A DNA stretch of 64,000 nt from Cryptosporangium phraense (lineage in GTDB: Bacteria > Actinomycetota > Actinomycetes > Mycobacteriales > Cryptosporangiaceae). Positions 9,656-17,696 of this stretch are shown here, piece after piece (position 1 is the first letter of the stretch; every line of letters starts with the position of its first letter). The notes under the pieces were generated by a model. That model was not told the DNA's origin and ran no database searches. It saw only the letters and a program-made list of their open reading frames with translations. Position numbers and translations under genes: made by a program. The stretch spans positions 121,891 through 185,890 of the forward strand of contig NZ_VIRS01000020.1 of NCBI RefSeq assembly GCF_006912135.1. The letters run 5' to 3'.

Positions 9656-10189
9656 ATGGGCGCCATCGTCATCGCGGAGGACGACCCGGATATCCGGGCG
9701 ATGATCACCGAGAAGCTGTCCCGGGCCGGCCACCAGGTCACCGCGACCGAGGACGGCGCGGCCGCGCTGGTCGAGGTCCGGCGCAAGGTGCCGGACGTCG
9801 TGGTGCTCGACATGCAGATGCCCGGGCTGTCGGGCCTGGACGTGGTGCGGCTGCTCCGGGCCGATCGGAGCACGGCCGAGGTGCCGGTGATCATGGTGAC
9901 CTCGCACAGCCAGCCGCAGTACATCGGGGAGAGCTTCAACTCGGGGGTGAACGACTTCCTGGCCAAGCCGTTCTCGCCGAAGGAGTTGGCGGCGCGGATC
10001 GAGCACCTGATGCACACCGCGCCGGTCGGCGCCTCTGCTGCGGAGGTGCCTGCGGTCGTGGACGCTCCGGTGGCGTCGGCGCAGGCCGAGGCGGTGGCGG
10101 CGGCGTTGGTCGCTACCGAGGAGGCGGAGGCGAAGGTGGGGCGGAGGCGGTTCTTCCGGTTGCTGACGTCGTCCTCGGAGTCGAACTGA
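9656..10189 (+). CDS. Single-domain response regulator with tail
   Basis: A 177-residue receiver protein with acidic pocket EDD (8-10), phospho-acceptor Asp52 in VVVLDMQMPG, a Thr/Ser switch (VTSHSQ) and the conserved KPFSPKE lysine. No DNA-binding or enzymatic output domain follows; residues ~125-177 are an alanine/valine-rich linker ending in a basic RRRFFRLL segment. ATG 9656 is chosen because CGGAGGGG lies just before it, although the frame is open further upstream. It is transcribed divergently from the hybrid kinase and is the likely acceptor of phosphate from that protein's Hpt domain. The short basic tail could contact a partner or nucleic acid. Confidence 0.85.
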   Translation: MGAIVIAEDDPDIRAMITEKLSRAGHQVTATEDGAAALVEVRRKVPDVVVLDMQMPGLSGLDVVRLLRADRSTAEVPVIMVTSHSQPQYIGESFNSGVNDFLAKPFSPKELAARIEHLMHTAPVGASAAEVPAVVDAPVASAQAEAVAAALVATEEAEAKVGRRRFFRLLTSSSESN

Positions 10190-10193
10190 CGGC

Positions 10194-10205
10194 TACCGTG
10201 GAGCG
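10194..10205 (+). promoter_or_regulatory. Probable leaderless promoter -10 (TACCGT) of the DmmA-like gene
   Basis: TACCGT (10194-10199) is followed by six bases and then the GTG start at 10206. This TANNNT-N6-start spacing is that of leaderless actinobacterial transcripts, and no convincing Shine-Dalgarno is present. Confidence 0.5.
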
Positions 10206-10655
10206 GTGATCGACGAGACCGGGACCTCGTTCGCGGTCGTGACGTTCGGGGCCGACGGGGCCGCGGTCGGGGCCGGGTGGGTGGCGCGGATACGCGCGCT
10301 CGGACGGCCGCTGTGGGAATGGCCCGGTTCGGCCGGTGTTGCGGACGTCGAGGGTGGGCTGAAGGCGCTCGGGGAGCAGGTGGCCGCCGCTCGGGTGGGG
10401 TGGCGGTTGTTGGTGGCCGGGCCGGAGGCCGACGTGCTGCGGGCCCGGGCGGTCGCGCTGGCCGGCGGAGCGGTCGACGCCGAGGTGACCGCGGTGGTCA
10501 CCGACGACCGGACCCGCCGGGTGTGGTGCGCGCACTGCGGGACGACGACGCCGACCGGCGACCCCTCCGTGCGGTGTTCCGGCTGCGGGCGGGCGCTGGT
10601 GGTCCACGACCACCTCTCCCGGCGCCGGGCGGCCTACCTCGGGTCGGTGGGATGA
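10206..10655 (+). CDS. DmmA-like subunit (dimethylamine monooxygenase family), zinc-ribbon C-terminus
   Basis: A 149-residue protein whose C-terminal third carries two cysteine pairs, WCAHCGTTT and CSGCGRALVV, followed by HDHLSRRRAAYLG. This C-terminal block is typical of proteins annotated as dimethylamine monooxygenase subunit DmmA. The N-terminal part is a poorly conserved alpha/beta segment (LLVAGPEADVLRARAVALA). The ATGA overlap with the reductase gene downstream shows that the two are made together. The heme-containing N-demethylase subunit (DUF3445 family) usual in such systems is absent from this window. The role as electron-transfer or scaffold subunit is inferred from family naming and neighbourhood. 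Confidence 0.65.
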   Translation: MIDETGTSFAVVTFGADGAAVGAGWVARIRALGRPLWEWPGSAGVADVEGGLKALGEQVAAARVGWRLLVAGPEADVLRARAVALAGGAVDAEVTAVVTDDRTRRVWCAHCGTTTPTGDPSVRCSGCGRALVVHDHLSRRRAAYLGSVG

Positions 10656-11566
10656 CCCGGCTGGATCTCGTCGTCCGGCGGAGCACCGAGATCGTCCCCG
10701 GCATCCGGGAGATCGAGTTCCGCGCGCCCGACGGACGACCCCTTCCGCCCCATCCACCGGGCAGCCACCTGGTTCTGGACTGCGGGCCGGTCGGCAACGC
10801 CTACTCGCTCACGAACACCGGGTTCGACACGTACTCGATCGCCGTCCTGCGCCGCGGAGAAGGCTCGGCGTACCTGCACGGCCTGCGGCCCGGCGACCGG
10901 GTCGCCGCCTCCACGCCGAGGTGCGAGTTCGCCCCGGTGAGCACCGCCCGCAAGCACCTCCTGATCGCCGGGGGCATCGGCATCACGCCGGTCCTGGCCC
11001 ACGTCCGCGACGCCGAGCGCTGGCACCGCGACGTCGAACTGCTCTACGTCCACCGGCCCGGCGCCGGGGCGTTCGCCGACGAGCTCGCGGCCCGGCTCGG
11101 CCCCCGGCTGCGCCGCTTTCCCGACCGGAACGCGTTCGGCGCCGGGCTCGCGGCCGCGCTGCGCGATCAGCCGCTCGGCACGCACCTCTACGTCTGCGGT
11201 CCGGGCGGCCTGCTCGACCGGGTCCTCCGCGACGCGGCCGCGGCCGGCTGGCTGCCGCCCCGGCTCCACCTCGAGCGGTTCGTCGCGGCCGAGCTCGACC
11301 CGGGGCGCGAGTTCGTCGCCCGGCTGGCCCGCTCGGACCGGGACGTCGTCGTGCCGTCCGGCACCAGCCTGCTCGACGCCCTGCGCGGTGCCGGGGTCGA
11401 CGTCCCGAACCTGTGCCGGCGGGGGATCTGCGGCGAGTGCCGGGTGCCGGTGCTGGCCGGCTCGCCGCTCCACCGCGACGAATACCTGGCCGACGACGAG
11501 CGCCGGAGCGCGGTGATGTGCTGCGTCTCCCGGGCCGAGACGGACACGCTCGAGCTGGATCTCTAA
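10652..11566 (+). CDS. PDR/VanB-family oxidoreductase (DmmB-like reductase)
   Basis: A 304-residue electron-transfer reductase with a flavin-binding beta-barrel (NAYSLTN at ~50, FMN-type), an NAD(P)-binding module (LLIAGGIGITPVLAH, then YVCGPGGLLD), and a C-terminal plant-type 2Fe-2S ferredoxin domain whose cysteines are in LCRRGICGECRVPV and, later, VMCCVSR. It would move electrons from NAD(P)H through flavin and the cluster to a partner oxygenase. The ATG overlaps the stop of the DmmA-like gene. Together with the flavoprotein downstream it suggests methylamine or N-methyl compound demethylation, but the oxygenase itself must lie elsewhere. Confidence 0.85.
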   Translation: MTRLDLVVRRSTEIVPGIREIEFRAPDGRPLPPHPPGSHLVLDCGPVGNAYSLTNTGFDTYSIAVLRRGEGSAYLHGLRPGDRVAASTPRCEFAPVSTARKHLLIAGGIGITPVLAHVRDAERWHRDVELLYVHRPGAGAFADELAARLGPRLRRFPDRNAFGAGLAAALRDQPLGTHLYVCGPGGLLDRVLRDAAAAGWLPPRLHLERFVAAELDPGREFVARLARSDRDVVVPSGTSLLDALRGAGVDVPNLCRRGICGECRVPVLAGSPLHRDEYLADDERRSAVMCCVSRAETDTLELDL

Positions 11567-11571
11567 GCCTC

Positions 11572-11619
11572 CGGTCGAGGGTTAGTTCACGAAGTGGTTA
11601 CACCGCTCACCCTCGACCG
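11572..11619 (+). terminator. Long-stem hairpin after the reductase gene
   Basis: CGGTCGAGGGT (11572-11582) pairs perfectly with ACCCTCGACCG (11609-11619), an 11-bp stem with a 26-nt loop that itself holds a small GTG-gtta-CAC dyad. It starts just after the reductase stop codon and may terminate that operon or attenuate the next gene. Confidence 0.5.
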
Positions 11620-11621
11620 TG

Positions 11622-11660
11622 CAGTTTCTCCGTGAGAGACTCAGTTTCTCTTTAGGAGAC
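11622..11660 (+). promoter_or_regulatory. Two tandem hairpins sharing CAGTTTCTC, 20 nt apart
   Basis: CAGTTTCTC occurs at 11622 and again at 11642. Each copy starts a hairpin: GTTTCTC-cgt-GAGAGAC (11624-11640) and GTTTCT-cttta-GGAGAC (11644-11660), allowing G-U pairs. The second ends directly before the AGGAG ribosome-binding site of the flavoprotein gene. Either a two-site operator (spacing of two helical turns) or an RNA element is possible. Confidence 0.45.
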
Positions 11661-11671
11661 AGGAGCGTGCC

Positions 11672-12850
11672 ATGGCGGACGTCGTGATCGTCGGCGGGGG
11701 ACTCGAAGGGGTCGCCGCCGCCTGGCAGCTCAGCCGTCGCGGGGTGACCGACGTCGTCGTGTGCGAGCGCGACACGGTCGGGTCCGGGGGCACCGGGAAG
11801 TCGAGCGGGATCGTCCGGTGCCACTACGGGGTGCCGGCGCTCGCCGCGATGGCCACCCGGTCGCTGGACGTGTTCGAGAACGCCGAGGAGATCCTCGGGA
11901 CCGACGTCGGGTACCGGCCGGTCGGCTACGTGGTCGGGGTCGGGGCGCCGAACGTCGACGCGCTGCGGGCGAGCCTGGCCGACCAGCGGGCGGTCGGCGT
12001 CCGGACCGAGGAGATCGGGGCCGACGACGTCGCCCCGCTCTGGCCCACCGCGCACCTCGACGACTTCGCCGCGTTCGCCTACGAGCCCCGGGGCGGCTAC
12101 GGCGACGCCTACCGCACGGCCCAGGCCTACGCGGCCGCGGCCCGCCGCGCCGGGGTCACGATCCGCCAGGGCACTCCGGTCGCCGAGCTGGTGGTGACCG
12201 ACGGCCGGGTCGCCGGGGTGCGGCTCGCCGACGGGGAGACGATCAGCGCCGGCACCGTCGTCGTCGCCGCGGGTCCGTGGTCGGTGCCACTGCTGGCCGC
12301 CCACGGCGTCGACCTGCCGATCGTCGTCCACCGCGAAGCGTTGGTCCTCGTCGACGCGGGTCAGCGCCTGGGGACCGTGCCGGTCTTCTCCGACCTGGTG
12401 TCGCTGCAGTACGTCCGGCCCGAAGGGGCCGGCCGGATCCTGGTCGGGAACAGCGACCTGGCGGTGCTGGAACCGGCCGACCCGGACGACTACCTCGACC
12501 GGGCGACCGAGGAGTCGCTCGAGCTCGCGGTCGGCAAGCTCGCCCACCGGTTCCCCCGCCTGGACGACGCGGCCGTGGCCGGCACCTACGCCGGGTGTTA
12601 CGACGTGACGCCGGACTTCAACCCGGTGATCTCGGCGACGCCGATCGACGGCCTGATCGTCGCGGCCGGCTTCAGCGGGCACGGGTTCAAGATCAGCCCG
12701 GCGGTCGGCGCGCTCGTCGCCGACCTGGTCACCGACGGCGCGAGCCGGGCCGAGCACGTGCCCGAGAAGGCGTTCCGCCTGGCCCGCTTCGCCGAGCAAG
12801 ACCCCCTGCGTAGCCAACACCCGTACGCCGGAGCGGGGGAGATGCGCTAG
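11672..12850 (+). CDS. FAD-dependent oxidoreductase, sarcosine oxidase beta-subunit type
   Basis: A 392-residue DAO-family flavoprotein. The N-terminal dinucleotide loop is [14 protein letters not shown], followed by the [10 protein letters not shown] block that in SoxB/DadA relatives contacts the flavin, and near the C-terminus [13 protein letters not shown] and [16 protein letters not shown] close the FAD site. It probably oxidises an N-methylated or secondary amino acid such as sarcosine or dimethylglycine, giving formaldehyde or an imine and hydrogen peroxide or reduced carrier. ATG 11672 has AGGAG 7 nt upstream. Position after the DmmA/DmmB-like pair suggests a role in methylamine or betaine breakdown. 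Its stop overlaps the convergent MCP gene by 4 nt (CTAG). Confidence 0.8.
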   Translation: MADVVIVGGGLEGVAAAWQLSRRGVTDVVVCERDTVGSGGTGKSSGIVRCHYGVPALAAMATRSLDVFENAEEILGTDVGYRPVGYVVGVGAPNVDALRASLADQRAVGVRTEEIGADDVAPLWPTAHLDDFAAFAYEPRGGYGDAYRTAQAYAAAARRAGVTIRQGTPVAELVVTDGRVAGVRLADGETISAGTVVVAAGPWSVPLLAAHGVDLPIVVHREALVLVDAGQRLGTVPVFSDLVSLQYVRPEGAGRILVGNSDLAVLEPADPDDYLDRATEESLELAVGKLAHRFPRLDDAAVAGTYAGCYDVTPDFNPVISATPIDGLIVAAGFSGHGFKISPAVGALVADLVTDGASRAEHVPEKAFRLARFAEQDPLRSQHPYAGAGEMR

Positions 12851-14409
12851 ACGCGGTAGGCGCTGACCAGTTGCTGGAGGTCGTTGCTCATCCGGGACAG
12901 CTCGGCCGTCGCCCGCGTCGACTCGGTGACGCCCTGCCCGGTGATCTCGGCCGCCTCGGCGACCCCGCTGATGTTCGTCGTGATCTCTCCGACGCCGTCG
13001 GACGCGCCGGCCACGTTCCGGTTCATCTCGCCGGTCGTGGCGGCCTGCTCCTCGACCGCGGCGGCGATCGTGACCTGGTAGTCGTTGATCCGACCGATCA
13101 CCGAACGGATCTCGTCCAGCGCCCCGACCGCGGTCTGGCTGTCGGCCTGGATGGCCCGCACCCGGGACGCGATGTCCTCGGTGGCCTTCGCCGTCTCCTG
13201 GGCCAGGTCCTTCACCTCGCCGGCCACCACCGCGAACCCCTTGCCGGACTCGCCGGCCCGGGCCGCCTCGATCGTCGCGTTGAGCGCGAGGAGGTTCGTC
13301 TGCTCGGCGATCGAGGTGATGACCTTGACGACGTTGCCGATCTCGATCGACGAGTCGCCGAGCTGCTGCATCGTCGAGTTCGTCGACTCCGCGGCCTCGA
13401 CCGCCTCGGACGCGACGGTGGCGGCCTCGTTCGCGCTCTGCGAGATCTGCTGGATCGCCGCGCTCATCTCCTCCGACCCGGCCGCGACCGTCTGCACGTT
13501 CATCGACACCTGCTCGGCCGCCCGGACGACGGCCTGGGCCTGGGCCGACGTCTCCTCCGCGCTGTGCGCGATCTGCAGCCCGGAGGAGGTCAGCTGCTCC
13601 GCCGCCGCGGCCAGCGCCTGAGCCGATTCGGACGCCGTCCCGACGAGCCGCCGCACCGAGTCCATCGCGATGTTCAGGTCGGCGTTCATCGCCCCGATCT
13701 CGTCGTTCCCGACGTGCTCGACGCGCCGGGTCAGGTCGTTGCGGGCAACCGCCGAGAGCACGGCCGACGTCCGGCCCAGCGCGGTCATGATCGACCGGAC
13801 GACCAGCCCGGTGATGACCAGCGTGGCCGCCGCGACGATCAGCGCCAGCCCGAGCGAGATCCACAGCGCGTGCCGGGCCGCCGACTTCGAACTGGCCGAC
13901 TGACGCTCGAGGAACGTCGCGTTGAGGTTCTCGAGCTTGGTCAGCGCGGCGAACATCGACTTCTCGATCGGGCCGAGCGTGCCGTCCGACACGGCCGACG
14001 CCCGGCCCGGGTTGCCCGCGGCGACCAGCGACATCACCTGCTGGGCGGCCGCGTCGTACTTCTGCTCGTCCGCGCGCAGGGCGGCGACGAGGTCGACCTC
14101 GACCGCGGTGTTGTCGAGCCCGGCGTACTCGTCGAGCCACTTCTCGAAGTCGGCCCGGTCGGCCTTCCACTCCCTCACGTGGGACGCGTCGCGGCTGGAG
14201 ATGTAGCTGGCCAGGTCGTCGGCCTGGCCGGTCTTGGCCAGCTCGAGCTCCAGGGCGATCCGGACCGACGGGTAGTTGTTGTCGGCGATCGCCGAGAGCG
14301 CATCGCTGGACTGGCGGCCGTTCGAGTACTGCAGGGCGGCGAGCGCGGTCACTCCCACCAGCGCGACCGCCCCCATGCCGATCAGCTTGCGTTTGATCGT
14401 CCAGCGCAT
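12847..14409 (-). CDS. Methyl-accepting chemotaxis protein
   Basis: A 520-residue chemoreceptor. A signal-anchor helix (about 12-30) precedes a helical outer domain of four-helix-bundle type, with a second membrane helix near 190-210 ([17 protein letters not shown]), a HAMP domain, and the long cytoplasmic coiled coil. The hairpin tip that binds CheA/CheW is clear: [19 protein letters not shown], then [16 protein letters not shown]. It should signal to a CheA kinase that is not in this window. It implies flagellar or related motility. The start ATG at 14409 gives a normal short cytoplasmic N-terminus (MRWTIKRKL). Confidence 0.94.
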   Translation of the reverse strand: MRWTIKRKLIGMGAVALVGVTALAALQYSNGRQSSDALSAIADNNYPSVRIALELELAKTGQADDLASYISSRDASHVREWKADRADFEKWLDEYAGLDNTAVEVDLVAALRADEQKYDAAAQQVMSLVAAGNPGRASAVSDGTLGPIEKSMFAALTKLENLNATFLERQSASSKSAARHALWISLGLALIVAAATLVITGLVVRSIMTALGRTSAVLSAVARNDLTRRVEHVGNDEIGAMNADLNIAMDSVRRLVGTASESAQALAAAAEQLTSSGLQIAHSAEETSAQAQAVVRAAEQVSMNVQTVAAGSEEMSAAIQQISQSANEAATVASEAVEAAESTNSTMQQLGDSSIEIGNVVKVITSIAEQTNLLALNATIEAARAGESGKGFAVVAGEVKDLAQETAKATEDIASRVRAIQADSQTAVGALDEIRSVIGRINDYQVTIAAAVEEQAATTGEMNRNVAGASDGVGEITTNISGVAEAAEITGQGVTESTRATAELSRMSNDLQQLVSAYRV

Positions 14410-14476
14410 CCCGGAAGCCCCCGCCTTCTCCTAGACGTCGGCTTCCCATCGGCGGGGCGGAGGCGATGCTGAGCGA

Positions 14477-15334
14477 TCAGCGCACCGGGGCGAGGCCGAG
14501 GCGGTCGGCCTGGCGGCCCAGGGAGGCGACGACCTCGTCCGGCGAGCGGTCGGGGAGGCCCCAGATCGCGTCGGTGACCCCGGCGTCGGCCCAGGTCTCC
14601 AGCAGCTCCGGGCTGGCCTTGGTGGTGGCCAGCACGTGGATCTGCGGGTCACCGGCCCGGCCGGCCGCGGCCCAGGCCTCGCGCAGCTCGTCGGTCTTCG
14701 TGCGCAGACCGGTCTCGGTCGGCGTCGTCATCCAGCCGTCGGCGGTGCGGGCGATCCACGCGAACGTCTTCGGGCCGCCGCCGGCGCCGATGATCAGCGG
14801 CACGTGCGCCTGCACCGGCTTCGGATAGGCCCAGGACGGCCCGAACACCACGTGATCGCCCCGGTACTCGGCCACCTCGTCGGTCCAGAGCGCCCGCATC
14901 GCCTCGACGTACTCGCGCAGGATCGTCCGTCGCTTCGGGGCGTCGACGTGGTGGTCGGCGAGTTCGTCGGTGTTCCAGCCGAAGCCCGCGCCGAGCGTCA
15001 CGCGTCCGCCGGAGAGGTGGTCGAGCGTCGCGATCGTCTTCGCGAGCGTGATCGGGTCGGACTCGACCGGGAGCGCGACCGCGGTCGCGAGCCGGATGCG
15101 GGTCGTGGCCTGGGCCGCGGTGGCCAGCGACACCCACGGGTCGAGCGTGCGGGAGTAGCGGTCGTCCGGGAGCGCGGCGCCGCCGGTGCCGGGGTGCGGG
15201 GCGTCCCGGCGGACCGGGATGTGGGTGTGTTCCGGCACGTAGAACGTGTCGAAACCGGCGTCTTCGGCGGCGCGGGCCGCGTCGGCGGGACGGATTCCCC
15301 GGTCACTGGCGAACAGCACGATCCCGTGCCTCAT
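14477..15334 (-). CDS. LLM-class F420-dependent oxidoreductase
   Basis: A 285-residue luciferase-like TIM-barrel protein, probably using coenzyme F420. It shows GFDTFYVPEHTHIP early, the RIRLATAVALP strand, LDHLSGGRVTLGAGFGW (the family hallmark), and PLIIGAGGGPKTF. Substrate is unknown; in mycobacteria related genes of the KstR regulon act in or near sterol breakdown. The ATG at 15334 is preferred over the longer frame because GGAGGGTGCTC directly precedes it. A 14-bp KstR-type box lies between its start and the upstream FAH gene, so it is probably repressed by a TetR-family protein acting there. Confidence 0.85.
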   Translation of the reverse strand: MRHGIVLFASDRGIRPADAARAAEDAGFDTFYVPEHTHIPVRRDAPHPGTGGAALPDDRYSRTLDPWVSLATAAQATTRIRLATAVALPVESDPITLAKTIATLDHLSGGRVTLGAGFGWNTDELADHHVDAPKRRTILREYVEAMRALWTDEVAEYRGDHVVFGPSWAYPKPVQAHVPLIIGAGGGPKTFAWIARTADGWMTTPTETGLRTKTDELREAWAAAGRAGDPQIHVLATTKASPELLETWADAGVTDAIWGLPDRSPDEVVASLGRQADRLGLAPVR

Positions 15335-15349
15335 GAGCACCCTCCACAA

Positions 15350-15365
15350 CTAGAACGTGTTCTAG
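15350..15365. promoter_or_regulatory. KstR-type palindrome 1
   Basis: CTAGAAC-GT-GTTCTAG is a 7-bp-arm palindrome whose core TAGAACGTGTTCTA fits TnnAACnnGTTnnA, the published KstR consensus. It lies 16 nt before the LLM start at 15334 and just downstream of a TAGCAT -10 candidate on the minus strand, so a bound repressor would cover the transcription start. Confidence 0.65.
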
Positions 15366-15382
15366 AGGATGCTAGCGGACGC

Positions 15383-16219
15383 TCAGCGGGCGACGATCGG
15401 GTTGCGGATCGTCCCGATCCGCTCGACCTCCACCTCGACGACGTCACCCGGGTGCAGCAACCACGGCGGCGTCCGGGCGTAGCCGACGCCCGACGGCGTG
15501 CCGGTGGCCAGCAGGTCGCCCGGGCGCAGTGTGAACGTGTGCGAGATCAGCGAGAGCGTGTCGCCGACCGTGTACACCATCTGGTCGGTCCGGCCGTCCT
15601 GCACGGTCTCGCCGTTGACCCGGGTCCGCACCCGGAGGCCGTCGCGCAGGTCGCCGACCTCGGCCGCCGGGACCAGCGGGCCGAGCGGACCGGACCGGTC
15701 GCCGTTCTTGCCGAGGATCCACTGCGAGGTGAGCTTCTGCGCCTTCCGGGACGTCAGGTCGTTGAAGGCCGAGTAGCCGACGACGGCGGCCAGCGCGGTG
15801 TCCGGGTCGGCGTCGGCCAGCGTGTCGCCGACGTAGGCGACGACCTCGCCCTCCCAGTCGATGCCGTCCTCGTTGGCCGGGACCGGGACCTCGGCGCCGT
15901 CGACGGTCAGCGACTGGGTCCAGCGGGCGAACAGCGTCGGGTAGGGCGGGATGCCGGTCTCGGAGAACGAGCCCTCGGCCACGTGCTTCAGGTAGTTCAG
16001 GCCGATGCAGATCACCCGGGCGCCGGGGAGCACCGGCGGCACCAGCTCGACGTCCTCCCGGGGAATCGTCGGGCCGGCGGCCGGGCGGGCGAGGTGGGCC
16101 CGGGCGTCGGCCCAGAACTCGTCCAGCGGCGCGATCACCGCGACGGTTCCCGCGTCCGGATCGAGGTCGGCGACCTCGACGGCGGGCGCGCCGGTCCGGC
16201 GGATTCCGACGATCCTCAC
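15383..16219 (-). CDS. Fumarylacetoacetate hydrolase family protein
   Basis: A 278-residue FAH-fold enzyme. The N-terminal cap domain is followed by VICIGLNYLKHVAE, the metal-binding DWEGEVVAYVG (acid residues of the divalent metal site), and GYSAFNDLTSR, with LRPGDLLATGTPSGVGYAR near the C-terminus. The family cleaves or hydrates/decarboxylates acyl-pyruvate-type compounds formed during ring or side-chain catabolism. GTG 16219 is used because GAGAGGA lies ~10 nt upstream; the longer frame runs into the hydrolase relic. It is on the same strand as, and upstream of, the KstR-box LLM gene. A role in steroid or aromatic breakdown is inference. Confidence 0.85.
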   Translation of the reverse strand: MRIVGIRRTGAPAVEVADLDPDAGTVAVIAPLDEFWADARAHLARPAAGPTIPREDVELVPPVLPGARVICIGLNYLKHVAEGSFSETGIPPYPTLFARWTQSLTVDGAEVPVPANEDGIDWEGEVVAYVGDTLADADPDTALAAVVGYSAFNDLTSRKAQKLTSQWILGKNGDRSGPLGPLVPAAEVGDLRDGLRVRTRVNGETVQDGRTDQMVYTVGDTLSLISHTFTLRPGDLLATGTPSGVGYARTPPWLLHPGDVVEVEVERIGTIRNPIVAR

Positions 16220-16232
16220 AGGGGCGGTCCTC

Positions 16233-16590
16233 TCAGTCGTCGCGGGCGGCCCATTGTTCCTCGCCGACCCGCCGGAGTGCGGCGGAAAACGCCGCCGGGT
16301 CGTTCCAGAAGAACGAGTGCGACCCGGGCACCTCGACGTAATGCCCCAGGCGCCGGGCCCAGCCCGGCCAGCAGGCCGCGCGACTCGCCTCGGCCGTCGA
16401 ACAGCCAGCGGAACGCCAGCACCGGCAGGCGCCGGACCGCCGGGTCGACGATCGGGCTGACCAGCACCACCACGGCGACGTCGGCCCGCCCGGCCGCCGC
16501 CTCGGCCACTACCTGGGCGCCGCTGGAGTGCCCGAGCAGCACGACCGGGCCGGCGATCGGCTCCGTACCGGATTCGCAGGCATGAACCAG
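16233..16590 (-). pseudogene. Alpha/beta hydrolase remnant (frameshifted, N-terminus missing)
   Basis: Reading the minus strand from a stop at 16591-16593, one frame gives PVVLLGHSSGAQVVAEAA, a nucleophile elbow, continuing to SPIVDPAVRRLPVLAFRWLFDG. The frame then shifts by one base around 16340-16390, and a second frame gives ARRLGHYVEVPGSHSFFWND, with a catalytic-type His, ending in a TGA at 16233-16235. About 90 N-terminal residues and probably a middle segment are missing compared with a normal alpha/beta hydrolase. No start codon is available. This looks like decay of a gene formerly upstream of the FAH gene. Confidence 0.65.
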
Positions 16591-16626
16591 TCATACCCCC
16601 GCGTCGGACCGGGCAGACTGGGGACC

Positions 16627-17658
16627 ATGCGCGCAGTGGTGTACAGCGAAACCGGTGGCCCGGACGTCCTCACCGTCGTCGAGCGGAAGATCCCCGAACC
16701 CGGACCGGGCGAGGTCCGCGTCCGGATCGTCTTCTCGGGCGTGAACCCGACCGACTGGAAGTCGCGGTCGGGCAGCAGTACCCGCGGCGGCGGGCTGGCC
16801 GCCGACGAGGTCGTGCCGAACCAGGACGGGTCCGGCGTCGTCGACGCGGTCGGGCCGGGCGTCGAGGGGCTCGCCGCCGGCGACCGGGTCTGGACGTACC
16901 TGTCGGCCTACCAGCGTCCGACCGGCACCGCCCAGGAGTACACGGTGCTGCCGTCCGAGCGGGTCGTGAAACTCCCGGCCTCGGCGTCGTTCGAGCTCGG
17001 CGCCAGCCTCGGCGTTCCCGCGATGACCGCCCACCGGGCGCTGACCGTCGCCGAGGGCGGCCCGTCCCGGCTGGGCCCGGGCGCGCTCGCCGGGCGGACC
17101 GTGCTCGTCGCCGGTGGCGCCGGCGCGGTCGGTCACGCGGCGATCCAGCTCGCCCGCTGGGCCGGCGCGACCGTGATCACGACGATCAGCGGCCCGGAGA
17201 AGGCCACGCTGGCGACGAACGCCGGCGCGCACCACGTCGTCAACTACAAGGAGCAGGACGCGGCGGCGGAGATCCAGAAGATCGCTCCGGACGGCGTCCA
17301 CCAGGTCGTGGAGGTCTCGCCGTCGCGGAACGCGGCGCTGAACCAGGCCGTGCTGGCCAACCACGGGCTGGTCGCGGTGTACGCGACCGACGGCGGGAGC
17401 GAGATGACGCTGAACGTCGGTGGACACTTCGCCACCAACGTCCGGTACCAGTTCCTGCTGCTCTACACGGTCGGGCAGCCCGCGCTCGACGCGGCCGCCG
17501 AGGACATCACCCGGGCGATCGAGGACGGCGTGCTCCCGGTCGGCGAGGAGCACGGCCTGCCGATCCTGCGCTACCCGCTCGAGCGGACCGGCGACGCCCA
17601 CGTCGCGGTCGAGAACGGCGCCGTCGGCAAGGTCCTGATCGAGGTGGGCGCGCCATAG
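16627..17658 (+). CDS. NADPH:quinone oxidoreductase-type MDR protein
   Basis: A 343-residue zinc-independent medium-chain reductase. It starts MRAVVYSETGGPDVL, contains the VFSGVNPTDWKSR block, and the cofactor loop VLVAGGAGAVGHAAIQLA near residue 160. The zinc-ligand cysteines of alcohol dehydrogenases are absent, so it should transfer hydride from NADPH to a quinone or activated alkene. ATG 16627 is chosen from family alignment; the frame stays open upstream through the hydrolase relic. The MFS gene begins at or immediately after its stop codon, so they are probably co-transcribed. Confidence 0.85.
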   Translation: MRAVVYSETGGPDVLTVVERKIPEPGPGEVRVRIVFSGVNPTDWKSRSGSSTRGGGLAADEVVPNQDGSGVVDAVGPGVEGLAAGDRVWTYLSAYQRPTGTAQEYTVLPSERVVKLPASASFELGASLGVPAMTAHRALTVAEGGPSRLGPGALAGRTVLVAGGAGAVGHAAIQLARWAGATVITTISGPEKATLATNAGAHHVVNYKEQDAAAEIQKIAPDGVHQVVEVSPSRNAALNQAVLANHGLVAVYATDGGSEMTLNVGGHFATNVRYQFLLLYTVGQPALDAAAEDITRAIEDGVLPVGEEHGLPILRYPLERTGDAHVAVENGAVGKVLIEVGAP

Positions 17659-17696
17659 AACGGCGGCTCGCCCTCCTCGTCGCGGCCGCCTACTTC

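Noticed and set aside
11622..11660. Glycine or guanidine-II (mini-ykkC) riboswitch before the flavoprotein gene
   Set aside because: The loops are CGU and CUUUA rather than ACGR, and the glycine aptamer core blocks are absent. Kept only as an unassigned tandem hairpin.
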